Source: Muricea muricata
Lineage: Eukaryota; Cnidaria; Anthozoa; Malacalcyonacea; Plexauridae
Length of the DNA: 64,000 bases
NCBI GenBank assembly: GCA_963855995.1
Contig: OY979717.1
Span: 7,985,290-8,049,289 of the forward strand
Direction of reading: 5' to 3'
In this document: piece by piece, positions 34,533-45,087 of the stretch
How positions within the stretch are numbered: the stretch's first letter is position 1
How the letters are laid out: each line of letters opens with the position of its first letter
Position numbers and translations under genes: made by a program
Notes under the pieces: generated by a model
What the model was told of the DNA's origin: nothing
What the model saw: the letters and a program-made list of their open reading frames with translations, nothing else
The model's database searches: none

Positions 34533-34605
34533 TGCCCTGTGTGAGGGTCGAACTCACGACCTTTAGATTATGAGACTAACGCGCTACCTACTGCGCTAAC
34601 AGGAC
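34533..34605 (-). tRNA. Elongator tRNA-Met(CAU), class Ma
   Basis: U2-G71 wobble. Confidence 0.95.
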
Positions 34606-34794
34606 TACTGGCACAAAGGTTAGGTTAGAAAAATCTATTTTTTTTATCAAAGACTTAAGGCTAGAATACTAATTTTGTCTTATCAAAAACTAGTTTCAAT
34701 GATCACCTAAAATTCTTCCATATGGATCATAACATTTTGCCCATCTCAAAAAAAAATATTTAAACAGAGACGTTCATCCTACCATGTTGCAAAT

Positions 34795-34867
34795 CGCCCA
34801 ACGTGGGGCTCGAACCCACGACCCTGAGATTAAGAGTCTCATGCTCTACCGACTGAGCTAGCCGGGC
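34795..34867 (-). tRNA. tRNA-Lys(CUU), class K0
   Basis: Standard sequence. Confidence 0.97.
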
Positions 34868-35382
34868 AACGGTGGCCATCAAGGCGATGGGTACTCTAAT
34901 AAAACGTCACAAACAACGATAATTTACAAAATATTTAACAAAAAAATAAATGTTGGTGTGCTGTGTTACAAACAAAAACAAGACATTTAAATTATTACAT
35001 TATTCCGCTATCAATCGGTTTAAAACAACTATGGCCACAAAAAGGTAATGCAGATTAAATTTTTTCTTGTCTTCAATGTTGAACAAGATCATCCTACTTT
35101 TTTCTTGCCGAAAATTAGATTTAACCATCAATGGAATTTTCCATCCACATCAATGAAAGTAATTTCTCAGCATTAACAAAGCGTTTTTAAACATAGACGA
35201 TAATTTTTACGACGTTGAAAATCTCGCCACGTGGGACACAAACCATTAACCCTGAGATTAAGATTCTTAAGTTCTACTGCCTGAGTTATCCGGCCCCGGT
35301 GCCCACTTCGGCGACCAGTACTTAAGTAATTCGTCCTAAACAACAGTAATCTAAAAAAATCTAAGGAAAACGTACATGTTGG

Positions 35383-35455
35383 TGCCCTGTGTGAGAGTCG
35401 AACTCACGATCTTTAGATTATGAGACTAACGCGCTACCTACTGCGCTAACAGGGC
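35383..35455 (-). tRNA. Elongator tRNA-Met(CAU), class Mb
   Basis: Fully paired acceptor, U60. Confidence 0.95.
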
Positions 35456-35644
35456 TACTGGCACAAAGGTTAGTGTAGAAAAATCTATTTTTTTATCAAA
35501 GACTGTAGGCTAGCATACTAATTTTGTCTTATCAAAAATTAGTTTCAATGATCACCTGAAATTTCTTCCATATGGATCATAATATTTTTCCAATATCAAC
35601 AAAAAATATTTGGACAGACACGTTTATCCTACCTTGTTGCAAAT

Positions 35645-35717
35645 CGCCCAACGTGGGGCTCGAACCCACGACCCTGAGATTAAGAGTCTCATGCTCTACC
35701 GACTGAGCTAGCCGGGC
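35645..35717 (-). tRNA. tRNA-Lys(CUU), class K0
   Basis: Standard sequence; last tRNA before the insertion. Confidence 0.97.
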
Positions 35718-35836
35718 AACGGTGCCCATCAAGGCGATGGGTACTCTAATAAAACGTACCAAACAACGATAATTTACAAAATTTTTGACTAAAAAGTCAA
35801 TGCTGGTGTCCTGTGTGACAGAGAAAAACAAGACAG

Positions 35837-35840
35837 TTAA
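35837..35840. other. Left TTAA target-site copy
   Basis: Last array bases before the insertion (CAGTTAA). The empty paralogue at 53120-53123 has one TTAA in the same context. Confidence 0.75.
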
Positions 35841-36230
35841 TGATCCAAGCTGTTGAATAAAAAATAACACTTGAAAAATGCAAAGTTTATGTGGGAGAAG
35901 GGGTTCTGGGGTAAGAAGACTCCAATTGTATAATGCGTGGCTTCATCCCTACTCATGTCACATCCTATGCTGCACTGATTCTAAACTGAAAATGCTCTGT
36001 AATAGAGCCTTGCCAGGGGTGGCCAATCCCTGACGAAACCTGACCAAGATAACAACACTTGGACAGTCCTTAGGCCCCAACCTGTCCAGGGAGCATAAAA
36101 ACTCCAATGAACAGTCCTTAACCTGACCAAGGGGCGCTAGGCCCCTATGGACAGTCCTCAGGTAGATATTGTATATATGTGACGTATTGAGTCTATGGGG
36201 CTGAAGTTGACATTTTAGAGACTTCATCCC
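35841..36230. repeat. Shared left end, copy 1
   Basis: 390 bp matching 37009-37398 at a constant offset of 1168 bp. It contains three ACAGTCCT motifs (36063, 36111, 36151) and a GGGGC/GCCCC hairpin at 36131-36145. The open frames across it show no recognisable protein. Confidence 0.85.
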
Positions 36231-36455
36231 GAACCACGTAATTTATTAACGAAACAAACAAAATAACTTTCTTTTGTTTTTACACGATTCTATATAGTAT
36301 GTATTATCTAATTATGATAATGTTAGTCAGTAAATACTAGAAAATTAATCAATGAGTTAACGACATTCGACCGTTCCTTTGCACGTGCCTTCGTGCATTT
36401 ATCTACTCTTAAAACAGTGTTTTCGTTGAAGGTATCGATATTACATTTCCGTATA

Positions 36456-36490
<35 letters not shown>

Positions 36491-36651
36491 GGCTTAAGTA
36501 AGTTTTTGTAATAACGTTATATGAAGTATATCTACAGTAATGATACTATCAAAAGTTTTCTAATTTAAGTGATATGAGGCATTTGAACGCATTGAAGGTA
36601 AACGTAAAAATCGCAAGGCATTGGAAAAACAGTGGTGGGTGGGTGGGAAAA
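36231..36651. other. Unique middle of the short element, no gene seen
   Basis: 421 bp, AT-rich, with a TTTTC-rich pyrimidine tract at about 36456-36490. No motif in the open frames is recognised. Confidence 0.6.
36456..36490. repeat. TTTTC/poly-T low-complexity tract
   Basis: Several TTTTC repeats run into a T run. Confidence 0.85.
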
Positions 36652-37004
36652 ATTTTCTTAAACAAGTTTACTGCGCGAGTGCTAACTGTGAATGGTGGTC
36701 CTATGATGTGATCCGCATAATATGCACAAGTACGCTGTGCTGGAACAAGCCTTATCATTGGTTAATTCCCGTCCACACCACAGGAGGTTTTACATGCCTA
36801 TGCAATAACACGAGCATTTCACGTGAAAGGCATGCAGCTAGACCGAAGTTTTGGCTTTCGGCCATTATTATAACTCGATAAGATAAGACGGGATTATCTC
36901 ATTGACGTAGTCGGAAGGAATTATCTTTTCGCACCTTTTACATAAAAGCTCACCTTCAACGCGTTGCCTCATTAACTTAAATTTATATAAGCTATAAATT
37001 TGCT
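36652..37004. repeat. Shared right end, copy 1
   Basis: 353 bp matching 39166-39518 at an offset of 2514 bp. In the long form this stretch lies upstream of the minus-strand reading frame and includes TATATAAA near its outer end, so it may hold that frame's promoter. Confidence 0.85.
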
Positions 37005-37008
37005 TTAA
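37005..37008. other. Middle TTAA between the two elements
   Basis: Junction reads TTTGCT-TTAA-TGATCC, joining the right end of the short form to the left end of the long form. Confidence 0.7.
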
Positions 37009-37398
37009 TGATCCAAGCTGTTGAATAAAAAATAACACTTGAAAAATGCAAAGTTTATGTGGGAGAAGGGGTTCTGGGGTAAGAAGACTCCAATTGTATA
37101 ATGCGTGGCTTCATCCCTACTCATGTCACATCCTATGCTGCACTGATTCTAAACTGAAAATGCTCTGTAATAGAGCCTTGCCAGGGGTGGCCAATCCCTG
37201 ACGAAACCTGACCAAGATAACAACACTTGGACAGTCCTTAGGCCCCAACCTGTCCAGGGAGCATAAAAACTCCAATGAACAGTCCTTAACCTGACCAAGG
37301 GGCGCTAGGCCCCTATGGACAGTCCTCAGGTAGATATTGTATATATGTGACGTATTGAGTCTATGGGGCTGAAGTTGACATTTTAGAGACTTCATCCC
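37009..37398. repeat. Shared left end, copy 2
   Basis: Second copy of the 390-bp end. Matching to copy 1 stops abruptly after CTTCATCCC. Confidence 0.85.
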
Positions 37399-37746
37399 CA
37401 CAAATGCACAAATGTGCATTCCCCATAGACGAATGGACCCAACTCCCACAACAGCTGTAGTCATATAGAAGACAGCTTTTGCCAGGAAATGGTAAGACTT
37501 GCTGTTTAGGCATTACCATTGGTTTTATTACGGCTGGATCATCAGGGTGGCCAGGAAAAACCTGGTCTTACAGGAAACCTGGATGGGGCCAGACAAATAC
37601 CAGCAGCTTCCCCACAAAGCTTCTATAGTACAACTAAATGATTAAACCATTGGTAATACGGAAAACAGAGCTGACCATTCTAACCATTTTGAAATATTTG
37701 TTCATCGCTATTTAATCAGTTCCGCATGCTTTCAGCATGCAGTTTA

Positions 37747-37747
<1 letters not shown>

Positions 37748-37817
<70 letters not shown>

Positions 37818-37820
37818 TAT
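37748..37820. repeat. (TA)n microsatellite
   Basis: About 73 bp of alternating A and T, broken by two TAC steps. Confidence 0.95.
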
Positions 37821-38267
37821 TTTTTTTTATTTGTTTATTCCGTTTTAATCACGTTCACACGACTGCATGTGAGTTGTGTTTTTTGGCAAGATAACTTGGC
37901 ATATTAAAAAACATTTTTTTTTTGCCCTTGTCTTCATTTTCAATATTTTTGGAAACTTTTATCGTTAATTTTTACAAATCAACTGCGCTTTAATCGATAT
38001 ATTGAATCTTATACTTTGCAATTCCGAGCGGCGAACGCAGACTGACAGCTAGCTATGCTTAACTCACTGTGCAAGCCGCTATGCTTCCCGAGTCAGTATA
38101 GTGTTTGATTATGCGACTCAAGCAGAAACCAATTTGAAACAAATAAACTGTGTCAAAATTTAGCTCTAATAAGATGCCGAATGCCGCTAGAAAAAATGTT
38201 AATTTATTTTGAAGCAAAGATTGAAATTTGAGTACAGTTTGAAGAAATAGATTGTCACTTGTGTAAG

Positions 38268-38271
<4 letters not shown>

Positions 38272-38302
<31 letters not shown>
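38272..38302. repeat. Poly-T tract
   Basis: 31 consecutive T. On the minus strand, the sense of the broken reading frame, this is a poly-A run downstream of it. It may be a retroposition tail or chance low complexity. Confidence 0.9.
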
Positions 38303-38304
<2 letters not shown>

Positions 38305-38649
38305 TACTGGTCGTAATACCGGGATAGAATTTCTTGATATGTGTCAAATACAGATCTTGTGCTCAGTATTTCTCAAGATATCTCATGTGGGAAAGCAATC
38401 ATATTTGTATCGCGTGTCTAAAACCGTGTTAAAATAGATTCAGCTGATTAGATCAGGTAAGATTACACATTAATAATCTCTCTTGGCAAGCCTTATTTAT
38501 GCCCGTGTCCTACCACAAATGCACTGTGTGCATTTTGATTAGATTTTAAACGAAATATGCAATACAAATTTTGGAATGTCCGGAATACTTACGATACCAT
38601 ACACAGCTAGCGCGCATCATGATAAATGTAATATCTGGTGCGACACTCA

Positions 38650-39154
38650 ACTAGGTGCCACAATCCTCTTCAGATCAACGTTGGTGTTGTTGTAATATCT
38701 GCTGTACCATACTCGCTAGAGCGCAGGGAAGAAACCACGTTAACAGCAAGTATGCATGCTTGAAACGGTGTTGGCGACACTATACAAGTTCGTTCTTCTA
38801 CAGACTGAGACGCGACGCTCGACGTTTGGTTTGGTACGAGGAACAATTGATCATATCTTATTTGCGCCAAGTGGTCCTCGGTAAATAACGTAGATTGTGG
38901 GGTTTCACGTTCAGGAGATGTCGACGTAGGCAGCAAATTTGTGTTCCCTGTGGCATCTACCGTTGGCCTCGAAGACGAAGTGGTTGCGTGCTGTTGTAGC
39001 CAAGAGATTGAAGCATTCTTTTGTCCATGGTTAGGTAGCCTCTCTCAGTACATTGGCGTTGTAAACTCTCCGTATCACTATTGGCCGCCGTTGATTGAGA
39101 TCGATTACTGCGGTTAGAAATCCCTTTGACGTTTTTACGACGAACAGGAGGCAT
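38650..39154 (-). pseudogene. Frameshifted remnant of a transposon-type protein gene, SAP-like start
   Basis: An ATG at 39154 opens 65 codons starting MPPVRRKNVKGIS, basic then Ser/Thr-rich. A second frame, offset by one, is open from about 39029 to 38670. Switching frames near 39030 joins LQRQCTERGY to HGQKNASISWLQ, a spacing (C..RG..G.K...I..L) that resembles a SAP-type DNA-binding motif like those at the start of some invertebrate transposon proteins. The second frame then has a Thr/Ser-rich linker; near 38760 a third frame gives SMVQQILQQH, suggesting a further break. No catalytic domain follows. The SAP reading and the frameshift are inference; an unmarked intron is possible. Confidence 0.4.
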
Positions 39155-39165
39155 TTCGATGAATC

Positions 39166-39518
39166 ATTTTCTTAAACAAGTTTACTGCGCGAGTGCTAAC
39201 TGTGAATGGTGGTCCTATGATGTGATCCGCATAATATGCACAAGTACGCTGTGCTGGAACAAGCCTTATCATTGGTTAATTCCCGTCCACACCACAGGAG
39301 GTTTTACATGCCTATGCAATAACACGAGCATTTCACGTGAAAGGCATGCAGCTAGACCGAAGTTTTGGCTTTCGGCCATTATTATAACTCGATAAGATAA
39401 GACGGGATTATCTCATTGACGTAGTCGGAAGGAATTATCTTTTCGCACCTTTTACATAAAAGCTCACCTTCAACGCGTTGCCTCATTAACTTAAATTTAT
39501 ATAAGCTATAAATTTGCT
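39166..39518. repeat. Shared right end, copy 2
   Basis: Second copy of the 353-bp end. TATATAAA lies on the minus strand at 39496-39503. Confidence 0.85.
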
Positions 39519-39522
39519 TTAA
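39519..39522. other. Right TTAA target-site copy
   Basis: TTTGCT-TTAA-AATATGAC: the array sequence resumes directly after this TTAA. Confidence 0.75.
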
Positions 39523-39914
39523 AATATGACAATATTCCGCTATCAATCGCGTAAAGAACACTATGGGAAGAAAAAGGTAATGCAGAATAAATTTATTCCA
39601 GTCTTCAATGTTGAACAAGATCATCCTACTTTTCTTTTGCCGAAAATTAGATTTAACCATCAATGGAATTTTCCATCCACATCAATGAAAGTAATTTCTC
39701 AGAATTAACAAAGCGCTTTTAAACATAGACGTTAATTTTTACGACGTTGAAAATCTCGCCACGTGGGACACAAACCAACAACCCTGAGATTAAGATTCTT
39801 AAGTTCTACTGCCTGAGTTATCGGGCAACGGTGCCCAGTTCGGCGATCAGTACTTAAGTAGTTCGTCCTAAACAACAGTAATCTACAAAAATCTAAGAAA
39901 AACGTAGATGTTGG

Positions 39915-39987
39915 TGCCCTGTGTGAGGGTCGAACTCACGACCTTTAGATTATGAGACTAACGCGCTACCTACTGCGCTAACAGGAC
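39915..39987 (-). tRNA. Elongator tRNA-Met(CAU), class Ma
   Basis: First tRNA after the insertion; U2-G71 wobble. Confidence 0.95.
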
Positions 39988-40176
39988 TACTGCCACAAAG
40001 GTTAGGTTAGAAAAATCTATTTTTTTTATCAAAGACTGAAGGCTAGAATACTAATTTTGTCTTATCAAAAACTAGTTTCAATGATCACCTAAAATTCTTC
40101 CATATGGATCATAACATTTTGCCCATGTCAAAAAAAAATATTTAAACAGAGACGTTCATCCTACCATGTTGCAAAT

Positions 40177-40249
40177 CACCCAAAGTGGGGCTTGAACCCA
40201 CGGCCCTGAGATTAAGAGTCTGATGCTCTACCGACTGAGCTAGCCGGGC
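40177..40249 (-). tRNA. tRNA-Lys(CUU), class KD, probably impaired
   Basis: Faults as at 8442; counterpart of the 33095 copy. Confidence 0.85.
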
Positions 40250-40764
40250 AACGGTGCCCATCAAGGCGATGGGTACTCTAATAAAACGTACCAAACAACG
40301 ATAATTTACAAAATATTTAACAAAAAAATAAATGTTGGTGTGCTGTGTTACAAAGAAAACCAAGACATTTAAATTATGATAGTATTCCGCTATCAATCGC
40401 GTTAAAACAACTGTGGCCACAAAAAGGTAACGCAGATTAAATTTATTCTTGTCTTCAATGTTGAACAAGATCATCCTACTTTTTTCTTGCCGAAAATTAG
40501 ATTTAACCATCAATGGAATTTTCCATCCACATCAATGAAAGTAATTTCTTAGCATTAACAAAGCGCTTTTAAACATAGACGTTAATTTTTACGACGTTGA
40601 AAATCTCGCCACGTGGGACACAAACCAACAACCCTGAGATTAAGATTCTTAAGTTCTACTGCCTGAGTTATCCGGCAACGGTGCCCACTTCGGCGACCAG
40701 TACTTAAGTAATTCGTCCTAAACAACAGTAATCTAAAAAAATCTAAGGAAAACGTAGATGTTGG

Positions 40765-40837
40765 TGCCCTGTGTGAGGGTCGAACTCACGACCTTTAGAT
40801 TATGAGACTAACGCGCTACCTACTGCGCTAACAGGGC
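40765..40837 (-). tRNA. Elongator tRNA-Met(CAU), class M0
   Basis: Fully paired acceptor. Confidence 0.97.
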
Positions 40838-41026
40838 TACTGGCACAAAGGTTTGTGTAGAAAAATCTATTTTTTTATCAAAGACTGAAGGCTAGCATAC
40901 TAATTTTGTCTTATCAAAAATTAGTTTCAATGATCACCTGAAATTTCTTCCGTATGGATCATAATATTTTTCCAATGTAAACAAAAAATATTTGAACAGA
41001 CACGTTTATCCTACCATGTTGCAAAT

Positions 41027-41099
41027 CGCCCAACGTGGGGCTCGAACCCACGACCCTGAGATTGAGAGTCTCATGCTCTACCGAGTGACCTAGCCAGGC
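41027..41099 (-). tRNA. tRNA-Lys body with CUC (Glu) anticodon
   Basis: The anticodon loop reads CTCTCAA: U36 has become C, giving CUC, which would read GAG (Glu). Also U4-G69, C15 and a G11xG24 mismatch in the D stem that hits the A box. The extra damage suggests a dying gene; if charged with lysine it would misread Glu codons. Confidence 0.86.
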
Positions 41100-41614
41100 A
41101 ACGGTGCCCATCAAGGCGATGGGTACTCTAATAAAACGTACCAAACAACGATAATTTACAAAATATTTAAAAAAAAAATAAATGTTGGTGTGCTGTGTTA
41201 CAAACAAAAACAAGACATTTAAATTATGATAGTATTCCGCTATCAATCGCGTTCAAACAACTATGGCCACAAAAAGGTAATGCAGATTAAATTTATTCTT
41301 GTCTTCAATGTTGAACAAGATCATCCTACTTTTTTCTTGCTGAAAATTAGATTTAACCATCAATGGAATTTTTCATCCACATCAATGAAAGTAATTTCTC
41401 AGCATTAACAAAGCGCTTTTAAACATAGACGTTAATTTTTACGACGTTGAAAATCTCGCCACGTGGGACACAAACCAACAACCCTGAAATTAAGATTCTT
41501 AAGTTCTACTGCCTGAGTTATCCGGCAACGGTGCCCACTTCGGCGACCAGTACTTAAGTAATTCGTCCTAAACAACAGTAATCTAAAAAAATCTAAGGAA
41601 AACGTACATGTTGG

Positions 41615-41687
41615 TGCCTTGTGTTAGGGTCGAACTCACGACCTTTAGATTATGAGACTAACGCGCTACCTACTGCGCTAACAGGGC
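41615..41687 (-). tRNA. tRNA-Met(CAU), class Mc plus T-stem mismatch
   Basis: C4xA69 and G51xA63, as at 27732. Confidence 0.86.
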
Positions 41688-41876
41688 TACTGGCACAAAG
41701 GTTAGTGTAGAAAAATCTATTTTTTTATCGAAGACTGAAGGCTAGCATACTAATTTTGTCTTATCAAAAATTAGTTTCAATGATCACCTGAAATTTCTTC
41801 CAGATGGATCATAATATTTTGCCAATATAAACAAAAAATATTTGAACAGACACGTTTATCCTACCATGTTGCAAAT

Positions 41877-41949
41877 CGCCCAACGTGGGGCTCGAACCCA
41901 CGACCCTGAGATTAAGAGTCTCATGCTCTACCGACTGAGCTAGCCGGGC
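41877..41949 (-). tRNA. tRNA-Lys(CUU), class K0
   Basis: Standard sequence. Confidence 0.97.
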
Positions 41950-42465
41950 AACGGTGCCCATCAAGGCGATAGGTACTCTAATAAAACGTACCAAACAACG
42001 ATAATTTAAACAATTTTTGACCAAAAAGTCAATGCTTTGTGTCCTGTGTGACAGAGAAAAACAAGACAGTTAAAATATGACAGTATTCCGCTATCAATCG
42101 CGTAAAGAACACTATAGGAAAAAAAAGGTAATGCAGAATAAATTTATTCTAGTCTTCAATGCTGAACAAGATCATCCTACTTTTCTCTTGCCGAAAATTA
42201 GATTTAACCATCAATGGAATTTTTCATCCACATCAATGAAAGTAAATTGTCAGCATTAACAAAGCGCTTTTAAACATAGACGTTAATTTTTACGACGTTG
42301 AAAATCTTGCCACGTGGGACACAAACCAACAACCCTCAAATTAAAATTCTTAAGTTTTACTGCCTGAGTAATCGGGCAACGGTGCCCAGTTCGGCGATCA
42401 GTACTTAAGTAATTCGTCGTAAACAACAGTAATCTACAAAAATCTAAGGAAAACGTAGATGTTGG

Positions 42466-42538
42466 TGCCCTGTGTGAGGGTCGAACTCACGACCTTTAGA
42501 CTATGAGACTAACGCGCTACCTACTGCGCTAACAGGGC
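42466..42538 (-). tRNA. tRNA-Met(CAU), M0 with G38
   Basis: Fully paired acceptor; anticodon loop CTCATAG. Confidence 0.92.
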
Positions 42539-42727
42539 TACTGGCACAAAGGTTTGTGTAAAAAAATCTATTTTTTTATCAAAGACTGAAAACTAGCATA
42601 CTAATTTTGTCTTATCAAAAATTAGTTTCAATGATCACCTGAAATTTCTTCCATATGGATCATAATATTTTTCCAATGTAAACAAAAAATATTTGAACAG
42701 ACACGTTTATCCTACCATGTTGCAAAC

Positions 42728-42800
42728 CGCGCAACGTGGGGCTCGAACCCACGACCCTGAGATTAAGAGTCTACTGCTCTACCGAGTGAGCTAGCCAGGC
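42728..42800 (-). tRNA. tRNA-Lys(CUU), strongly decayed
   Basis: C3xC70, U4-G69, C15, and two mismatches in the anticodon stem (G27xA43 and U28xC42). The anticodon is still CUU. Probably a pseudogene. Confidence 0.8.
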
Positions 42801-43315
42801 AACGGTGCCCATCAAGGCGATGGGTACTCTAATAAAACGTACCAAACAACGATAATTTACAAAATATTTAACAAAAAAATAAATAATGGTGTGCTGTGTT
42901 ACAAAGAAAAACAAGACATTTAAATTATGATAGTATTCCGCTATCAATCGCGTTAAAACAACTATGGCCACAAAAAGGTAATGCAGATTAAATTTATTCT
43001 TGTCTTCAATGTTGAACAAGATCATCCTACTTTTTTCTTGCCGAAAATTAGATTTAACCATCAATGGAATTTTCCATCCACATCAATGAAAGTAATTTCT
43101 CAGCATTAACAAATCGCTTTTAAACATAGACGTTAATTTTTACGACGTTGAAAATCTCGCCACGTGGGACACAAACCAACAACCCTGAGATTAAGATTCT
43201 TAAGTTCTACTGCCTGAGTTATCCGGCAACGGTGCCCACTTCGGCGACCAGTACTTAAGTAATTCGTCCTAAACAACAGTAATCTAAAAAAATCTAAGGA
43301 AAACGTACATGTTGG

Positions 43316-43388
43316 TGCCTTGTGTGAGGGTCGAACTCACGACCTTTAGATTATGAGACTAACGCGCTACCTACTGCGCTAACAGGGC
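43316..43388 (-). tRNA. Elongator tRNA-Met(CAU), class Mc
   Basis: C4xA69. Confidence 0.9.
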
Positions 43389-43577
43389 TACTGGCACAAA
43401 GGTTAGTGTAGAAAAATCTATTTTTTTATCAAAGACTGAAGGCTAGCATACTAATTTTGTCTTATCAAAAATTAGTTTCAATGATCACCTGAAATTTCTT
43501 CCAGATGGATCATAATATTTTGCCAATATAAACAAAAAATATTTGAACAGACACGTTTATCCTACCATGTTGCAAAT

Positions 43578-43650
43578 CGCCCAACGTGGGGCTCGAACCC
43601 ACGACCCTGAGACTAAGAGTCTCATGCTCTACCGACTGAGCTAGCCGGGC
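43578..43650 (-). tRNA. tRNA-Lys(CUU) with G38
   Basis: Anticodon loop CTCTTAG; otherwise K0. Confidence 0.93.
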
Positions 43651-44166
43651 AACGGTGCCCATCAAGGCGATAGGTACTATAATAAAACGTACCAAACAAC
43701 GATAATTTAAACAATTTTTGACCAAAAAGTCAATGCTTTGTGTCCTGTGTGACAGAGAAAAACAACACAGTTAAAATATGACAGTATTCCGCTATCAATC
43801 GCGTAAAGAACACTATGAGAAAAAAAAGGTAATGCAGAATAAATTTATTCTAGTCTTCAATGCTGAACAAGATCATCCTACTTTTCTCTTGCCGAAAATT
43901 AGATTTAACAATCAATGGAATTTTTCATCCACATCAATGAAAGTAATTTCTCAGCATTAACAAAGCGCTTTTAAACATAGACGTTAATTTTTACGACGTT
44001 GAAAATCTCGCCACGTGGGACACAAACCAACAACCCTGAGATTAAGATTCTTAAGTTCTACTGCCTGAGTTATCGGGCAACGGTGCCCAGTTCGGCGACA
44101 AGTACTTAAGTAATTCGTCCTAAACAACAGAAATCTACAAAAATCTAAGGAAAACGTAGATGTTGG

Positions 44167-44239
44167 TGCCCTGTGTGAGGGTCGAACTCACGACCTTTAG
44201 ATTATGAGACTAACGCGCTACCTACTGCGTTAACAGGAC
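44167..44239 (-). tRNA. tRNA-Met(CAU), Ma with A10
   Basis: U2-G71 plus A10xC25 in the D stem, changing the A box to TAAC. Possibly impaired. Confidence 0.88.
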
Positions 44240-44428
44240 TACTGGCACAAAGGTTAGGTTAGAAAAATCTATTTTTTTTATCAAAGAGTGAAGGCTAGAA
44301 TACTAATTTTGTCTTATCAAAAACTAGTTTCAATGATCACCTAAAATTCTTCCATATGGATCATAACATTTTGCCCATGTCAAAAAAAAATATTTAAACA
44401 GAGACGTTTATCCTACCATGTTGCAAAT

Positions 44429-44501
44429 CGCCCAACGTGGGGCTCGAACCCACGACCCTGAGATTAAGAGTCTGATGCTCTACCGACTGAGCTAGCCGGG
44501 C
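44429..44501 (-). tRNA. tRNA-Lys(CUU), class KF
   Basis: C28xC42 only. The upstream TATA-like box is changed (AATAAAGCG). Confidence 0.88.
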
Positions 44502-45014
44502 AACGGTGCCCATCAAGGCGATGGGTACTCTAATAAAGCGTACCAAATAACGATAATTTACAAAATATTTAACAAAAAAATAAATGTTGGTGTGCTGTGT
44601 TACAAAGAAAAACAAGACATTTAAATTATGATAGTATTCCGCTATCAATCGGGTTAAAACAACTATGGCCACAAAAAGGTAATGCAGATTAAATTTATTC
44701 TTGTCTTCAATGTTGAACAAGATCATCCTACTTTTTTCTTGCCGAAAATTAGATTTAACCATCAATGGAATTTTCCATCCACATCAATGAAAGTATTTCT
44801 CAGCATTAACAAAGCGCTTTTAAACATAGACGTTAATTTTTTGACGTTGAAAATCTCGCCACGTGGGACACAAACTAACAACCCTGAGATTAAGATTCTT
44901 AAGTTCTACTGCCTGAGTTATCCGGCAACGGTGCCCACTTCGGCGACCAGTACTTAAGTAATTCGTCCTAAACAACAGTAATCTAAAAAAATCTAAGGAA
45001 AACGTACATGTTGG

Positions 45015-45087
45015 TGCCTTGTGTGAGGGTCGAACTCACGACCTTTAGATTATGAGACTAACGCGCTACCTACTGCGCTAACAGGGC
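45015..45087 (-). tRNA. Elongator tRNA-Met(CAU), class Mc
   Basis: C4xA69. Confidence 0.9.

Larger units (their letters stand above)
1..35840 (-). repeat. Tandem array of 850-bp tRNA-Lys/tRNA-Met units, left arm
   Basis: About 42 head-to-tail units of 849-851 bp. Reading down the minus strand, each unit has tRNA-Lys(CUU), a 190-bp spacer, tRNA-Met(CAU), then about 514 bp holding a decayed tRNA-Lys and a decayed tRNA-Met before the next unit. Units differ by scattered substitutions and 1-bp indels, and spacers are as alike as the genes, which points to recent amplification or gene conversion. The array is cut by the window edge at 1 and by inserted DNA at 35841. Tandem tRNA gene arrays are known in other eukaryotes (Entamoeba, Xenopus, zebrafish). 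I do not know this Lys-Met unit from elsewhere. Confidence 0.97.
33350..35840. repeat. Duplicate of 29950-32440 at +3400 bp
   Basis: Four-unit step sharing the two C73 tRNA-Lys copies. The match carries on after the insertion, from 39523 to about 40540, so the insertion fell into the second copy. Confidence 0.8.
35841..37004. mobile_element. TTAA-flanked element, short form
   Basis: 1164 bp of non-array DNA between TTAA at 35837-35840 and TTAA at 37005-37008. Its first 390 bp and last 353 bp match the ends of the longer neighbour, apparently without differences, while the middle 421 bp is unrelated. It is probably a non-autonomous derivative. TTAA target duplication is typical of piggyBac-type and Kolobok-type DNA transposons, but I see no terminal inverted repeats (ends TGATCCAAGC and AAATTTGCT), so the superfamily is open. 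Confidence 0.65.
37399..38640. other. Gene-poor part of the long element
   Basis: About 1.2 kb holding a (TA)n and a poly-T tract. No convincing coding sequence or RNA gene; a frame over 37464-37126 runs into the shared end and has no recognisable features. Confidence 0.55.
37009..39518. mobile_element. TTAA-flanked element, long form
   Basis: 2510 bp between TTAA at 37005-37008 and TTAA at 39519-39522. Shares both ends with the short form and has its own 1767-bp middle with a (TA)n tract, a poly-T tract and a broken minus-strand reading frame starting 11 bp inside the shared right end. No transposase motif is recognisable, so it is not an intact autonomous element. Two insertions sharing the middle TTAA, or one event followed by duplication, would both give this layout. 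Confidence 0.65.

Noticed and set aside
1..35840. CRISPR-like regular spacing
   Set aside because: The repeat is 850 bp with conserved spacers and eukaryotic tRNA genes; there are no short repeats with unique spacers.
36621..36881. Plus-strand frame of 86 codons, repeated at 39126-39395
   Set aside because: Found only because the 353-bp end is duplicated; no motif, and it lies antisense to the likely upstream region of the minus-strand frame.
37126..37464. Minus-strand frame of 112 codons across the shared left end
   Set aside because: No recognised domain; it spans the boundary between shared and unique DNA and reads through repeated ACAGTCCT motifs and a hairpin.
39461..39490. Possible ATG and splice donor (AAG-GTGAGC) on the minus strand near the right end of the long element
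   Set aside because: The motif is good, but the TATA-like box is only about 10 nt from this ATG and no acceptor or downstream exon could be assigned.
35841..39518. Terminal inverted repeats for the TTAA elements
   Set aside because: Left end TGATCCAAGCTGTTG and the complement of the right end AGCAAATTTATAGC do not match beyond chance.
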